Origin: Phreatobacter sp.
Lineage (GTDB): Bacteria > Pseudomonadota > Alphaproteobacteria > Rhizobiales > Phreatobacteraceae
Direction of reading: 5' to 3'
DNA: 50,969 bases
Assembly: GCA_019749835.1 (NCBI GenBank)
Contig: JAIEPJ010000047.1
Coordinates: forward strand, 1-50,969
In this document: piece after piece, positions 7,753-20,108 of the stretch
How positions within the stretch are numbered: the stretch's first letter is position 1
Layout: each line of letters starts with the position of its first letter
Program-made: the position numbers and the translations under genes
The notes under the pieces: model-generated
The model's database searches: none
The model's input: only the letters and a program-made list of their open reading frames with translations
Told to the model about the DNA's origin: nothing

Positions 7753-8598
7753 ATGACAGGTCCGACCATGTGGCTGCGTATCGGAACCCGCCTTTCGGCC
7801 TTCGCCATGGCCTGCCTGGTGCTCGCCGCACTGCCGGCTCTTGCCGCCGACACGCGCGGTGCCGCCCCGCCTGCACCGCTGCTGCCCCCGGTCCTCGCGG
7901 AGGACTTCTCGTCGGGCTGGTACATGCGCGGCGACCTGACTGCGAGCCTGTTCCGTCGCCCTGCCGCGCGCTATTTCGCCGCCGTCAATCTGGCCCCGGG
8001 GGCCTGGGTGGACCTGCGCGACACGCGCGCCGGCACGGGATTCGGCGCCGGCCTTGGCGCCGGCTTCAAGTACAAGTGGCTGCGCCTCGACACGACGCTC
8101 GATATCCGCTCGACGGCGCGGCTCTCGGGTTTCGCACCGCCCGAGGGCAACTGGGCCTATGCCGGGCCGCTGCCAGTACCCGCCCGCACCGACCGTTTCG
8201 GCGTCACCGCCCATTCGCTGCTCGTCAACGCCTATGTCGATCTCGGCGGCTGGGGCGGCGTCACGCCCTATATCGGCGTCGGCATCGGCACCGCCCGTCT
8301 TGCCGCGTCAGGCTATGTCTCGACGCCGGTGCCTGCCGCCGCGCTTCTGGGCGAGACGACACGCACGCCGAACCTCGTCGGCACGGTCAAGTGGACACTC
8401 GCCTGGGCCGCCATGGCCGGTGTGACGATCGATCTGACGTCGCAGACGAAGATCGACCTCGGTTATCGCTACATGCATATGGGCGCACTGCGCTTTGCCG
8501 ATACCGTCGGCGGTGCCTACCGCACGACGGTCGCGGCGCACGAGTTCCGCATCGGTCTTCGCTACATGTTCGGCGACGGGCTGGGCGCCGGAAACTGA
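7753..8598 (+). CDS. Outer-membrane beta-barrel protein, paralogue of the preceding gene
   Basis: 281 residues. A signal peptide (about 31 residues ending LPALAAD) is followed by a Pro/Ala linker and SSGWYMRGDLTASLF, the same opening strand motif as the protein at 6678. Other shared blocks are NAYVDLGGWGGVTPYIGVGIG, the strand pair WAAMAGVTIDL and KIDLGYRYMHMG, and the C-terminal AAHEFRIGLRYMF. AGGAA sits before the chosen ATG; a second ATG five codons later is possible. With its own CtrA-type site and the terminator of the first gene in between, it is transcribed separately. The pair arose by duplication but has diverged strongly. Exact pore or structural role unknown. Confidence 0.87.
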   Translation: MTGPTMWLRIGTRLSAFAMACLVLAALPALAADTRGAAPPAPLLPPVLAEDFSSGWYMRGDLTASLFRRPAARYFAAVNLAPGAWVDLRDTRAGTGFGAGLGAGFKYKWLRLDTTLDIRSTARLSGFAPPEGNWAYAGPLPVPARTDRFGVTAHSLLVNAYVDLGGWGGVTPYIGVGIGTARLAASGYVSTPVPAAALLGETTRTPNLVGTVKWTLAWAAMAGVTIDLTSQTKIDLGYRYMHMGALRFADTVGGAYRTTVAAHEFRIGLRYMFGDGLGAGN

Positions 8599-8618
8599 CC
8601 GCGACCAATGCGGCCTGA

Positions 8619-9059
8619 TCACATCGGCAGGTCGATCGAGCCGTCCGGGCGCATCGGGAAGAACGGATTCCAGGCGAGTTCGATCGGGTGGCCGTCGGGA
8701 TCGGCGACGTAACCGGAATAACCGCCCCAGAAGACCTCCTGCGGTGGCTTGAGCGCCGTCGCTCCGCTCGCCAGGGCATGGGCATAGGCGTCGTCGACCG
8801 CCTCGCGGGAGGGCAGGGTCCGGGCGATGGTGATCCCGCCGAAGGGGGCGCGCGGCGTGGCCGGCAATCCCGCATCATCAGCGAGGGCGCGGCGGTCGAA
8901 GAGCGAGAGGACGACGCCGCCGGCCCGGAAGAAACTGACTGAGGTCTGGCTCTGCGAGGCGGATTTCTCGAAGCCGAGATCGCAGTAGAAGCGGGTGGCA
9001 CGGGGCAAGTCGTCGACACCGAGCGTGATCAGGGCGACGGCGGCGGAGGCTTTGGTCAT
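8619..9059 (-). CDS. VOC-family (glyoxalase/bleomycin-resistance fold) protein
   Basis: 146 residues with two beta-alpha-beta-beta-beta halves typical of the vicinal oxygen chelate fold: ALITLGVDDLPRATRFYCDLG at the N-terminus and the closing YSGYVADPDGHPIELAWNPFF. The second-half Glu (in HPIELAWN) is in the usual metal-ligand position; the first half lacks an obvious His ligand, so enzymatic activity is uncertain. The start lies 11 bases after the stop of the PA0069-type radical SAM gene, so the two are probably co-transcribed. Substrate unknown. Confidence 0.87.
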   Translation of the reverse strand: MTKASAAVALITLGVDDLPRATRFYCDLGFEKSASQSQTSVSFFRAGGVVLSLFDRRALADDAGLPATPRAPFGGITIARTLPSREAVDDAYAHALASGATALKPPQEVFWGGYSGYVADPDGHPIELAWNPFFPMRPDGSIDLPM

Positions 9060-9070
9060 GCGGCATCCCT

Positions 9071-10282
9071 TCAGAACAGCGACAATTGCTCAGCGGCGGC
9101 CGCTCCCTTGCGGGCAGGGGGCGTAAACTGGCCACTGTCCAGCCGCAGCGTCCGCTTGTTGAAGCCGATACGCTCGCGCGCCACCTCGAACCGGCGGCCG
9201 ATCATCCAGGCGAAGGGGCCCGTGCCCTTCTGCCGCAGGTGGAAGGTCGCGTCGTAATCCTTGCCGCCACGGGTCTGCTGCACGAGCGAGAGGACGTGGC
9301 GCGCCGCGTCCGGCCGGTTCGCCACCAGCCATTCGCGGAACAGGTCGCGGATCTCGTGCGGCAGGCGCAGGAGGACATAGCCCGCCTCGCGCGCCCCCAT
9401 GTGCCAGGCCGCATCGAGAATCCGCTCGATCTCGGCGTCGTTGACGGCAGGGATGATCGGGGCGACGAGAACCGCTGTCGGAACCCCCGCTTCCGACAGC
9501 AGGCGGATGGCTTCCAGCCGCTTCGCCGGGGTCGCGGCGCGCGGCTCCAGCGAGCGGGCGAGCTTGCCGTCGAGCGTCGTCACCGACAGCGCCACCTTGG
9601 CGAGGCCCTTGGCCGCCATGCGCGCGAGAATGTCGATGTCGCGGGTGACGAGATGGCTCTTGGTGACAATCCCCACGGGGTGGTTCGCCGCCTCCAGCAC
9701 GTCGAGGATGCGCCGTGTCAGCAGCCACTGCCGCTCGACCGGCTGATAGGGGTCGGTATTGGTGCCGAGCGCTATGGTGCGCGGCTGGTAGCCGGGCGCG
9801 GCCAGCTCCTTCTCCAGGAGGTCCGCCGCATTGGGCTTGGCAAACAGCCTCGTCTCGAAGTCGAGGCCGGGTGAGAGGCCCATATAGGCATGGGTCGGAC
9901 GGGCGAAGCAGTAGGTGCAGCCGTGCTCGCACCCCCTGTAGGGATTGATCGACCGGTCGAAGGACAGATCGGGCGAATCGTTACGGGTGATGATCCGCTT
10001 GGCCTTTTCCTCGGTCACCGTGGTGGCCAGGGCCGGCAGTTCTTCAAGGGATCCCCAGCCGTCATCGACGGCTTCCCGGCGCTCCGTCTCGAATCGCCCG
10101 GAGGCGTTGGTCAGCGTGCCGCGCCCGCGCCGCCGGGCCTCGCCGACCGCCGGACCCGACGACAGATCGAGGGCGCTGGCAGTGTTCAAACCGAAGATGC
10201 GGGCCGCCGCAGCCTCCATTCCACCGCCGTTCAGGCGGGCGGCGAGATCGTCTTGAACCGGTGAGGGGCGGGGACGGGCCAT
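9071..10282 (-). CDS. PA0069-family radical SAM protein
   Basis: 403 residues. The iron-sulfur cluster motif is CEHGCTYCFARPTH (CxxxCxxC) near residue 117, preceded by SINPYRG, the signature of the SplB-like/PA0069 group. The TIM-barrel continues with TNTDPYQPVERQW and the strand-loop VLVAPIIPAVND. The protein binds a 4Fe-4S cluster and S-adenosylmethionine; the family is widespread, but its substrate is not known to me. Spore photoproduct lyase is the best studied relative, so a nucleic-acid substrate is possible. It diverges from the methionine operon 131 bases away and heads a two-gene unit with the VOC protein. Confidence 0.9.
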   Translation of the reverse strand: MARPRPSPVQDDLAARLNGGGMEAAAARIFGLNTASALDLSSGPAVGEARRRGRGTLTNASGRFETERREAVDDGWGSLEELPALATTVTEEKAKRIITRNDSPDLSFDRSINPYRGCEHGCTYCFARPTHAYMGLSPGLDFETRLFAKPNAADLLEKELAAPGYQPRTIALGTNTDPYQPVERQWLLTRRILDVLEAANHPVGIVTKSHLVTRDIDILARMAAKGLAKVALSVTTLDGKLARSLEPRAATPAKRLEAIRLLSEAGVPTAVLVAPIIPAVNDAEIERILDAAWHMGAREAGYVLLRLPHEIRDLFREWLVANRPDAARHVLSLVQQTRGGKDYDATFHLRQKGTGPFAWMIGRRFEVARERIGFNKRTLRLDSGQFTPPARKGAAAAEQLSLF

Positions 10283-10373
10283 GGCTCAGTGCTAGCAGAG
10301 GCCCGGAGGTCTCTCAAGAACAAAAAAGGAACATCGCGCCTGTGGCTGCCGCCTTTGCCGCTGCGAATGCCCC

Positions 10374-10402
10374 TTGCCACGGCCCGTAAACGGGCATAAA
10401 GA
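10374..10402 (+). promoter_or_regulatory. Promoter of the methionine operon
   Basis: TTGCCA (10374-10379), a 17-base spacer and TAAAGA (10397-10402). The spacer contains the small inverted repeat GCCCG-TAAA-CGGGC. The -10 region lies inside the 16-bp palindrome, so a protein bound there would block it. The transcript would have a very short leader before the GTG at 10414. Confidence 0.5.
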
Positions 10403-10411
10403 TATCTTTAT
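10396..10411. promoter_or_regulatory. Perfect 16-bp palindrome, operator of the ArsR-type methionine regulator
   Basis: ATAAAGATATCTTTAT, identical on both strands, overlapping the -10 box and ending two bases before the regulator's start codon. ArsR-family dimers bind such AT-rich palindromes; the position implies autorepression of the whole regulator-metF-metH unit. Confidence 0.72.
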
Positions 10412-10413
10412 AT

Positions 10414-11472
10414 GTGAGTGAGGCTGTGACCCTGTCCTTCGGCAAACCCCTTCGGGCCCCTGCGGCCGCCTATGCGTTCGACGACGCCGTGGCGGTCCTG
10501 CGCGCTGTCGGCGAGCCGACACGGCTGCGTCTTCTGGCGCTGTTGGCCGAGGCCGAGCTCACCGTGACCGATATGGTCGACATTCTCGGCCAGTCGCAGC
10601 CGCGCATCTCACGTCATCTGAAGCTTCTCCTGGAAGCCGCGCTCGTCGAGCGGGTCAAAGAGGGGTCCTGGGCCTTCTTCCGGGCCGCCGGCGAGGGTGC
10701 GGGAGCCCGGACCGTCGCAGCGCTGGCAGCGCTGGTCGATCCGGGTGATGCCATTCTCGCCAGCGACCGCGAGCGGCTCGCCGCGGTGCGGGCCAAACGT
10801 TCGGCGGAGGCGCAGGCCTTCTTCAGCCGCCATGCTGCGGACTGGGGTCGGCTGCGGGCGCTGCATGTTCCCGAGGAGCGGGTCGAGAAGGCCGTGCGGG
10901 ACGCGCTGTCCGGTACCAAACTGCGCTCGTTGCTTGACCTCGGCACCGGTACCGGTCGGATGCTCGAGCTCTTTGCGCCTGATATCGAACGCGGGCTCGG
11001 CATCGATGCCAGCCCGGAGATGCTGACCCTGGCGCGGGCTGCGCTCGACCGTGCCGGGATCCGCCATTGCTCGGTGCGGACTGGCGACATTTATTCTCTT
11101 GCTCTGCCGCGCGATGCCTATGACGGCGTCATCATCCACCAGGTGCTGCATTTTCTCGACGACGGCGCCCGCGCCATCCGCGAGGCGGCGCGGGTGCTGC
11201 GTCCCGGCGGGCGTCTTGTCGTCGTGGATTTCGCCCCGCATGAGCAGGAATTCCTGCGTGAGGTCCAGGCACACCGCCGCCTCGGTTTCGCCCGCGACGT
11301 GATCGAGGGCTGGATGTCCGCGGCCGGCCTCATCCCGGTCCGCTTCAACACCCTTGCGCCCGAGAATTCCGGCGGTGACACGCTCACCGTCTCCATCTGG
11401 GTCGGCCGCGACCCACGTATCGTCAACGACGCCCCGGTCCTGCCGGCGGCACCTGCCATTGAGGTCGCCTGA
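10414..11472 (+). CDS. ArsR-family regulator fused to a SAM-dependent methyltransferase domain
   Basis: 352 residues from GTG at 10414; no strong ribosome site, possibly near-leaderless. Residues about 22-100 are an ArsR winged helix (GEPTRLRLLALLAEAELTV, then recognition helix SQPRISRHLKLLLEAALVE). No metal-binding cysteine motif is seen. Residues about 155-300 are a class I methyltransferase fold with the SAM loop LLDLGTGTGRMLELFAP, acidic GIDASPEML, and RVLRPGGRLVVVDF. Fusions of this kind neighbour metF/metH in alphaproteobacteria; related ArsR proteins SahR and SamR control methionine genes in response to S-adenosylhomocysteine or SAM. The methyltransferase fold may therefore act as the ligand sensor. 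Its stop overlaps the metF start by one base. Confidence 0.9.
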   Translation: MSEAVTLSFGKPLRAPAAAYAFDDAVAVLRAVGEPTRLRLLALLAEAELTVTDMVDILGQSQPRISRHLKLLLEAALVERVKEGSWAFFRAAGEGAGARTVAALAALVDPGDAILASDRERLAAVRAKRSAEAQAFFSRHAADWGRLRALHVPEERVEKAVRDALSGTKLRSLLDLGTGTGRMLELFAPDIERGLGIDASPEMLTLARAALDRAGIRHCSVRTGDIYSLALPRDAYDGVIIHQVLHFLDDGARAIREAARVLRPGGRLVVVDFAPHEQEFLREVQAHRRLGFARDVIEGWMSAAGLIPVRFNTLAPENSGGDTLTVSIWVGRDPRIVNDAPVLPAAPAIEVA

Positions 11473-12386
11473 TGTCCTCCGCCTACAAGCCCAGCCGCTA
11501 TGTCTCGCGTTCCCGCCTGAAGGTCTCCTTCGAGTTCTTCCCGCCGAAGACGGAAGAGATGGAAACGACGCTGTGGGAATCGATCGAGCGGCTCGCGCCG
11601 CTAGAGCCCTCCTTTGTCTCCGTCACCTACGGTGCCGGCGGCTCCACCCGCGAGCGGACCCACGCCACGGTGTCCCGCATCATCAAGAACACGGCGCTCA
11701 ATCCGGCGGCGCATCTGACCTGCGTCGCCGCGACCAAACCCGAGGTGGACGAGGTGATCCGCGACTACTGGTCGGCCGGCGTCCGCCACATCGTGGCCCT
11801 GCGCGGCGATCCGGTCGGCGGCGTCGGCACGACCTACGAGAGCCATCCCGGCGGCTATGAGGGCTCGCCCGAACTCGTCGCCGGCATCAAGGCTATCGGC
11901 GATTTCGAGGTTTCGGTCTCGGCCTATCCCGAACGGCATCCCGAAAGCCCCTCGCTCGACACCGACATCGAGATGCTGAAGCGCAAGGTCGATGCCGGCG
12001 CGACGCGGGCCATCACCCAGTTCTTCTTCGACAATGACGTCTACCTTCGCTACCTCGACCGCGTCCGCGCCGCCGGGATCACCATCCCGATCGTGCCGGG
12101 CATCGTGCCGGTGCAGAATTTCAAGCAGACGGCGGGCTTCGCCGCGCGAACCGGGGCGAGTGTGCCCGACTGGCTCGCCCGGCGCTTCGAGGGCCTTGAG
12201 AACGACCCGGCGACGCGCAAGCTGATCGCCGCCGCTGTGGCTGCTGAACAGGCGCTGGACCTGGTGGACCGCGGTGTCACCGAGTTCCATTTCTACACGA
12301 TGAACCGCGCCGACCTCGTCTATGCGGTCTGCCACCTGCTGGGCATGCGGCCCAAGGAAGCCACGCCGAGCGCGGTGGCAGCGTGA
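11472..12386 (+). CDS. metF: 5,10-methylenetetrahydrofolate reductase MetF
   Basis: 304 residues. MetF reduces methylene-THF to methyl-THF with FAD and NAD(P)H, supplying the methyl group used by MetH. The family opening [18 protein letters not shown], the folate-site [16 protein letters not shown], the FAD-site HIVALRGDP and the C-terminal [15 protein letters not shown] are all intact. The ATG overlaps the regulator's stop (TGATG), indicating translational coupling. metH follows after 34 bases, so regulator, metF and both metH parts form one operon. Length and motifs are standard for the bacterial enzyme, without the eukaryotic regulatory domain. Confidence 0.96.
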   Translation: MSSAYKPSRYVSRSRLKVSFEFFPPKTEEMETTLWESIERLAPLEPSFVSVTYGAGGSTRERTHATVSRIIKNTALNPAAHLTCVAATKPEVDEVIRDYWSAGVRHIVALRGDPVGGVGTTYESHPGGYEGSPELVAGIKAIGDFEVSVSAYPERHPESPSLDTDIEMLKRKVDAGATRAITQFFFDNDVYLRYLDRVRAAGITIPIVPGIVPVQNFKQTAGFAARTGASVPDWLARRFEGLENDPATRKLIAAAVAAEQALDLVDRGVTEFHFYTMNRADLVYAVCHLLGMRPKEATPSAVAA

Positions 12387-12420
12387 CCCTGTCAGCTTCC
12401 CTCCGGAAGGAGCTCTCCCG

Positions 12421-13506
12421 ATGACCCAGTTTCCCCATCGCCATGCCGACGGCGCCGAGGTTCTCGCTGCCCTGACCAAGGCTGCGGCCGAGCGCATCCT
12501 CATCCTCGACGGCGCCATGGGCACCATGATCCAGCGCTACAAGTTCTCGGAAGCGGATTTCCGCGGCGAGCGCTTCGCCCATTGGACCCATGATCTGAAG
12601 GGCAATAACGACCTGCTGATCCTGACCCGTCCCGACGTGGTCGAGGCGATCCATCTCGAATATTTCGAGGCGGGGTCGGACATGGTCGAGACCAATACCT
12701 TCTCCTCCACCTCCATCGCCCAGGCCGATTACGGCATGGAGTCGCTGGCCTATGAGCTCAACTACGAAGGCGCGCGGCTGGCCAAGAACGCGGCGAAGCG
12801 CGCCGAGGCGAAGGACGGCCGTCCCCGCTTCGTCGCGGGTGCCTTCGGTCCGACCAACCGCACCGCCTCGATCTCGCCGGACGTCAACAATCCGGGCTAC
12901 CGCGCCACCACGTTCGACCAATTGCGCGAGGCCTATGCGGATGAGGCGCGTGGCCTGATCGACGGCGGCTCCGACATCATGCTGGTGGAGACGATCTTCG
13001 ATACGCTCAACGCCAAGGCGGCGCTGATGGCGATCGAGGAGGTCTTCGAGGAGAAGGGTCTGCGGCTGCCGGTGATGATCTCCGGCACGATCACCGATCT
13101 TTCGGGCCGCACCCTCTCGGGCCAGGCGCCGGAAGCCTTCTGGTACTCGCTGCGCCACGCCAAGCCCTTCTCCATCGGGCTCAACTGTGCGCTCGGCGCC
13201 AAGGAGATGCGCGGCCATATCCAGGCGCTCGCCAAGGTGGCCGATACACTGGTCTGCGCCTACCCCAATGCCGGCCTGCCCAATGAATTCGGCCTCTATG
13301 ACGAGAGCCCGGAAGCCATGGCGGCCATGGTCGGCGAATTCGCGACCGCCGGCCTCGTCAATATCGTCGGCGGCTGCTGCGGTTCGACGCCCGACCATAT
13401 CGCTGCCATCGCGAAAGCGGTAAAGGGCGTGAAGCCCCGCGCCATCCCGGCCATCGAGACGAAGCTGCGTCTCTCCGGCCTGGAGGCCTTCGAGTTCGCA
13501 GCCTGA
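12421..13506 (+). CDS. metH: Split methionine synthase, homocysteine-binding subunit
   Basis: 361 residues with AAGGAG before the ATG. The whole protein is the N-terminal homocysteine S-methyltransferase barrel of MetH: it begins [19 protein letters not shown], carries [19 protein letters not shown], and has the three zinc-binding cysteines at C256 (GLNCALGA) and C319/C320 (GGCCGSTP). It activates homocysteine thiolate for methyl transfer. In Escherichia coli this is residues 1-350 of a single 1227-residue MetH; here it ends in a normal stop, and the remaining modules are a separate gene 37 bases downstream. Both parts have intact frames and motifs, so this is a true split rather than a frameshift. 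Confidence 0.93.
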   Translation: MTQFPHRHADGAEVLAALTKAAAERILILDGAMGTMIQRYKFSEADFRGERFAHWTHDLKGNNDLLILTRPDVVEAIHLEYFEAGSDMVETNTFSSTSIAQADYGMESLAYELNYEGARLAKNAAKRAEAKDGRPRFVAGAFGPTNRTASISPDVNNPGYRATTFDQLREAYADEARGLIDGGSDIMLVETIFDTLNAKAALMAIEEVFEEKGLRLPVMISGTITDLSGRTLSGQAPEAFWYSLRHAKPFSIGLNCALGAKEMRGHIQALAKVADTLVCAYPNAGLPNEFGLYDESPEAMAAMVGEFATAGLVNIVGGCCGSTPDHIAAIAKAVKGVKPRAIPAIETKLRLSGLEAFEFAA

Positions 13507-13543
13507 CGCGCCGCGTCCGTCCTTCTCTTTTCGTGAGTGCCCG

Positions 13544-16240
<2,697 letters not shown>

Positions 16241-16277
16241 GGGGGCGGACCTCAGACCCTATCCGCCGCCTCCCCGC

Positions 16278-16294
16278 AGGGCGCGGCGCGCCCT
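16278..16294. terminator. GC-rich inverted repeat between convergent metH and kup
   Basis: AGGGCGCG-G-CGCGCCCT, two perfect eight-base arms around one base, in the 93-base gap between two convergent genes. It has no T-run on either side, so it is only a candidate bidirectional terminator. Confidence 0.4.
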
Positions 16295-16333
16295 GGCGCG
16301 CCGTCCCGGACAGCTATGCGCCAAGGCGTGCCG

Positions 16334-18325
16334 TCAGATCGTGACCTGGGTACCGACCTCGACCACCCGGCCCGTCGGCAGGTGGAAATAGTCCGATGCC
16401 GAATTGGCGTTCACTGCCAGGCCGATGAAGATGTAGTCCTGCCACAGCGGCATGCCGAGCTTGCCGGACGCCTTGAGATGCCGCCGTGACAGGAAGAACG
16501 AGGTCGACATCATGTCGAACTTCAGCCCGTACTTCTTGCAGGCGATAAGGGCCTTGGGGACGTGCGGAGTCTCCATGTAGCCGAAACGTACCGTCAGCCG
16601 TGAGAACCGCTCATTGATCTTCTCGTAGGAGATGCGCTCCGCGTCCGGCAGGCGCGGGACGTCGACCGTCTTCACCGCGAGGAAGACATTGTGCTCGTGC
16701 AGCACCTTGTTGTGCTTGAGGTTGTGCAGGAGCGAGGCGGGTGCATAGGACTGGTCGGAGGTCAGGAACACCGCCGTGCCGGCCACCTGGTGCGGCGGCC
16801 GCTTGTCGAAGCTCTTGAGCAGGTCGACCAGGGGCACCTCGATGCGGCGGGTCTTGTCGGCGAGGATCGCCGTGCCCTTCCGCCAGGTCAGCATGAGGAA
16901 CATGATCACCGCGCCGATGACGAGCGGCACCCATCCGCCATCCACCAGCTTCAGCATGTTGGCGCCGAAGAAAATGAGGTGGATGACGATGAGCGGCACC
17001 ATCACGACGAGCGCCAGCATGATGTTCCACTTCCACAGCCGGCGGACGACAAACCAGGCGAGCACGGCGGTGATGAACATGGTTGCGGTGACGGCGATGC
17101 CGTAGGCGGATGCGAGGCTCGACGAGGACTTGAACAGCAGCACCAGGGTTAGCACGCCGATCAGCAGGCCCCAGTTGATGGCCGGCATGTAGATCTGGCC
17201 AGCCTGTTCCTCGGACGTGTGGCGGATGGCCATGCGCGGCAATAGGCCGAGCTGGATCGCCTGACGCGACAGCGAGAAGGCGCCGGTGATCACCGCCTGG
17301 CTGGCAATGATGGTCGCCAGGGTCGCCAGGATCACCATCGGCAGCAGGGCCCAGGAGGGGGCCAGCAGATAGAAGGGGTTGGTGAGCTTGGAGGGGTCGG
17401 CCAGCACCATGGCGCCCTGGCCGAGATAGTTCAGGGTCAGGGCGGGGAAAACGAGGCCGAACCAGGCCCACTGGATGGGTTTACGGCCGAAATGCCCGAG
17501 ATCGGTGTAGAGCGCTTCGCCGCCGGTGACCGCGAGGAAGACCGCGCCGAGCGCGAGGAGGCCGATCGTGCCGTTATTGGCGATGAAGACAAGGCCATAA
17601 TAGGGATTGAAGGCATGGAAGACGCCGAGATCATCGGCGATGTGGATGGCCCCGGTAACCGCCATGGCGAGAAACCAGACGATGCAGATCGGTCCGAAAT
17701 AGCGCGCGACGCTGGCGGTGCCGTGGCTCTGGACGGCGAAGAGCCCGATGATCACCACGACGGTCAGCGGCAGGATGTAGGGCTCGAAGACCGGGGTCAC
17801 CAGCTTGAGGCCCTCGAGTGCCGACAGAACGGAGATCGCCGGGGTGATCGCCGCGTCGCCGTAGAACATGGCGGCGCCGGCCATGCCGAGAAGGGCGATC
17901 ATATAGGAGGGCTTGCCCATGGCGCGCTGGGCGAGGGCGACCAGCGTCAGGATGCCGCCTTCGCCCTTGTCGTCGGCGCGCAGCAGCAGCAGGACATATT
18001 TGCCGGTGATAATGAGGATCAGCGACCAGAGAATCAGCGACAGCACGCCGAGGACGATCTCGCGGCTCGGGGTGCCCGTCGCGCCATGGCCGGTCGCGGC
18101 AACGACGGCCTCGCGGAACGCATAGAGCGGGCTGGTGCCGATATCGCCGTAGACCACACCGATGGAGCCGACGACCAGCCCCCAGAAGCTCGCCTGGGAA
18201 GCGCCGTGGCCATGACCATGATCGCCATTTCCGCCGGCCGCACGCGATTCCGTGCGGTTGTCCTGGCCCGGGCCACCATCGGCCACGGCCGGATGCGGGG
18301 AACCGGCCGCCGTATCTTCTGCCAT
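16334..18325 (-). CDS. kup: KUP/HAK/KT-family potassium transporter
   Basis: 663 residues, normal for Kup, which moves potassium with protons across the inner membrane. A His/Gly-rich cytoplasmic leader ([16 protein letters not shown]) precedes the first helix and family signature [19 protein letters not shown]. About twelve transmembrane segments follow, including [19 protein letters not shown] and [13 protein letters not shown], both conserved in the family. The C-terminal third is a soluble domain ending in the conserved [14 protein letters not shown]. The His-rich leader is uncommon. The gene stands alone, convergent with metH; its upstream 230 bases hold no recognisable riboswitch or regulator site. 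Confidence 0.95.
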   Translation of the reverse strand: MAEDTAAGSPHPAVADGGPGQDNRTESRAAGGNGDHGHGHGASQASFWGLVVGSIGVVYGDIGTSPLYAFREAVVAATGHGATGTPSREIVLGVLSLILWSLILIITGKYVLLLLRADDKGEGGILTLVALAQRAMGKPSYMIALLGMAGAAMFYGDAAITPAISVLSALEGLKLVTPVFEPYILPLTVVVIIGLFAVQSHGTASVARYFGPICIVWFLAMAVTGAIHIADDLGVFHAFNPYYGLVFIANNGTIGLLALGAVFLAVTGGEALYTDLGHFGRKPIQWAWFGLVFPALTLNYLGQGAMVLADPSKLTNPFYLLAPSWALLPMVILATLATIIASQAVITGAFSLSRQAIQLGLLPRMAIRHTSEEQAGQIYMPAINWGLLIGVLTLVLLFKSSSSLASAYGIAVTATMFITAVLAWFVVRRLWKWNIMLALVVMVPLIVIHLIFFGANMLKLVDGGWVPLVIGAVIMFLMLTWRKGTAILADKTRRIEVPLVDLLKSFDKRPPHQVAGTAVFLTSDQSYAPASLLHNLKHNKVLHEHNVFLAVKTVDVPRLPDAERISYEKINERFSRLTVRFGYMETPHVPKALIACKKYGLKFDMMSTSFFLSRRHLKASGKLGMPLWQDYIFIGLAVNANSASDYFHLPTGRVVEVGTQVTI

Positions 18326-18559
18326 CGGATCGAAACCTTTGGGACGGTTCTGGGGGAGTTTCCTGAGAGCGCGCTACGTGAAACCGCGGCTGCGCCTTCT
18401 CTCTGCCGGCATCATTCAGGACGGTACACCGGCCTTGTCTTTCGTTGGCAGCGACCGATCACCGCAGACGATCTCGTCGATGCCGCGGAAAAAGGATGGC
18501 TTCCAACGGCAGCTTTTACTCCTCCCCCATTGCCGGATCAATGGGGACCCGGCAGGGCC

Positions 18560-19516
18560 TCAGCGCAACAGTGTCTCGCGGTTCTGGGTGATGTCGATGA
18601 CGCGGATGGCCGGCGTGTCGGTGGCCACGGGGCTGGAGACCGAAACGGGTCCGGCGACATCCCGTGCCCGGCCCGCGGCCGCTGCCCGCGTCGCCGGCGG
18701 CAGGCGTCCGACGGGGGCCGTGGTCGCGCTGTCACCGGCCTGGATGCCGGCCTGGATCTCCTCGACCCGGCGGCGGACATCGGCAGGCAGGCGGCCATAG
18801 GACCGCGCCGCCACGAAATCCTGCGGCTGATAGGGGAACCGTGAGGCTCCGCGAAAGACCTGGACACCGGTCTCGGTCACCACGACATCGCCGGCGCGCA
18901 AGGTGACATCGTGGGTGATGGGGAGGCGGGCGAGGCCGTTGGCGGCTGCGCCCTGGCAGGAGCAGCTTCGCTCCAGTCCCTGGCGGAATCGGAAGGCGGT
19001 CCGCAGCGCCGCATAGGTCTGGCCGCGGGCATTGACCGCATCCTCGATGCTGCCCTGGCGGCTGACCGAATAGAGCGCCACTTCGGCACCGGGACACATG
19101 GAGGCGCAGCTCTGCTGCTGGGCCTGTTGGGCGGCGCCGGCCGTGGCCGGCCCCATGGGGAAGAAGAACCCGTCGCAACTGCGCACGCAATAAGCGCGGG
19201 GCCCGCCGACATTCTCACCGGTGGCCGACCGGCTCTGCTCGCCATGGCCGCGCGGCGTTCCGCGGATGTCGTCGCCGGGGCGGACCGTGATTTCCGGAAC
19301 GTCGCGGGCGCGGGTCCCGCCGAACAGTGAAAAGAATCCCAACCCGCGGCCAGAGGCCGTCGGCGCACCGGCGCGGGGGCCGTTCTCGCCACGGGCAATG
19401 GCATAGAACTCGTCCCGGTCCTGGGCGAGAGAGGGCGCGGCGGGCATGAGCAGGGCCAGGATGGCGATTGCGCGGGCCACCAGGATGGCGCGGAGAGGCA
19501 GCGCGTGAGAGATCAT
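18560..19516 (-). CDS. DUF2865 secreted Cys-rich protein
   Basis: 318 residues. A Sec signal peptide (positively charged start, hydrophobic AIAILALLMPAAPSLAQ) precedes a Gly/Arg-rich region and then the DUF2865 core around residues 105-180: AYCVRSCDGFFFPMG, a Gln-rich stretch with SCASMCPGAEVALYSV, then QTYAALRTAFRFRQGLERSCSCQG. Six cysteines in pairs suggest disulfides in the periplasm. After it comes DVVVTETGVQVFRGASRFPYQPQDF. The C-terminal 90 residues are variable and Ala-rich. The family is common in Hyphomicrobiales and, as far as I know, functionally uncharacterised. Confidence 0.85.
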   Translation of the reverse strand: MISHALPLRAILVARAIAILALLMPAAPSLAQDRDEFYAIARGENGPRAGAPTASGRGLGFFSLFGGTRARDVPEITVRPGDDIRGTPRGHGEQSRSATGENVGGPRAYCVRSCDGFFFPMGPATAGAAQQAQQQSCASMCPGAEVALYSVSRQGSIEDAVNARGQTYAALRTAFRFRQGLERSCSCQGAAANGLARLPITHDVTLRAGDVVVTETGVQVFRGASRFPYQPQDFVAARSYGRLPADVRRRVEEIQAGIQAGDSATTAPVGRLPPATRAAAAGRARDVAGPVSVSSPVATDTPAIRVIDITQNRETLLR

Positions 19517-19728
19517 CGGTCAACCCTCGATGAGCGACGCAGAACAGGCAGGGGCTTGCGACCCTGTCTTGTCGCGCCAGCGCGGAGCCAGCGCGGCTCG
19601 GGTGGACCCTAGGGAACCGATGTTGCGAGCCAATGTCGTGGCCGCGGTGCCACCTTGAAACACGGGGCGCAGCGGTCCGGCGCAGCGCGAAGCACAAGGC
19701 CACGCTGCGCCGGCTGAGGCAGGTGTCG

Positions 19729-19812
19729 TTAGAAAGCGCCGAAAAGAATGGCCCCAACAAAGGCAAAGGCGGCGCACGCGTAAACAATGTTGACGTGACG
19801 CACGAGTTCCAC
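19729..19812 (-). CDS. 27-residue single-helix membrane micro-protein
   Basis: A short frame that standard length cutoffs would miss. It starts at GTG (19812) with GGGAG eight bases upstream, and encodes MELVRHVNIVYACAAFAFVG followed by AILFGAF and a TAA stop. Two basic residues near the start are followed by one hydrophobic helix of about 18 residues with a small-residue face (A, G). Codons at the third position are mixed. The composition, the good ribosome site and the isolated position 212 bases upstream of the DUF2865 gene on the same strand argue for a real small membrane protein. Function unknown; a chance frame is possible. Confidence 0.5.
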   Translation of the reverse strand: MELVRHVNIVYACAAFAFVGAILFGAF

Positions 19813-20108
19813 GGCTGATCTCCCATGAAGAAACCGGGTGCCCAAAGCTATGCCGGCTCAGCGCGACGCGCCAAGTGAAATCTGGCGATATCCCGAGATA
19901 AGGACATGTCGCGCGCCGCACAGCCGGGCTCCTGATTGACACGATTGCGGAAATTCCTGCGATCAACGCGGGGCGTTGGGTGAGGGTTCCTGACCCTTCG
20001 CCCGTGAGGGCCTGCGGCAGGGAGGGCCGCGCCCGCAAGCCGGTGCGCGGACGGCCGCTGCGGACCCCCTTGACGGGCTCGGGCGCAGATGTCACGCCAT
20101 TTCACATC

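Noticed and set aside
9083-9091. AATTGCTCA, identical to one half-site of the MarR-locus operator
   Set aside because: Only a single half-site, within the end of the radical SAM coding sequence; no symmetric partner.
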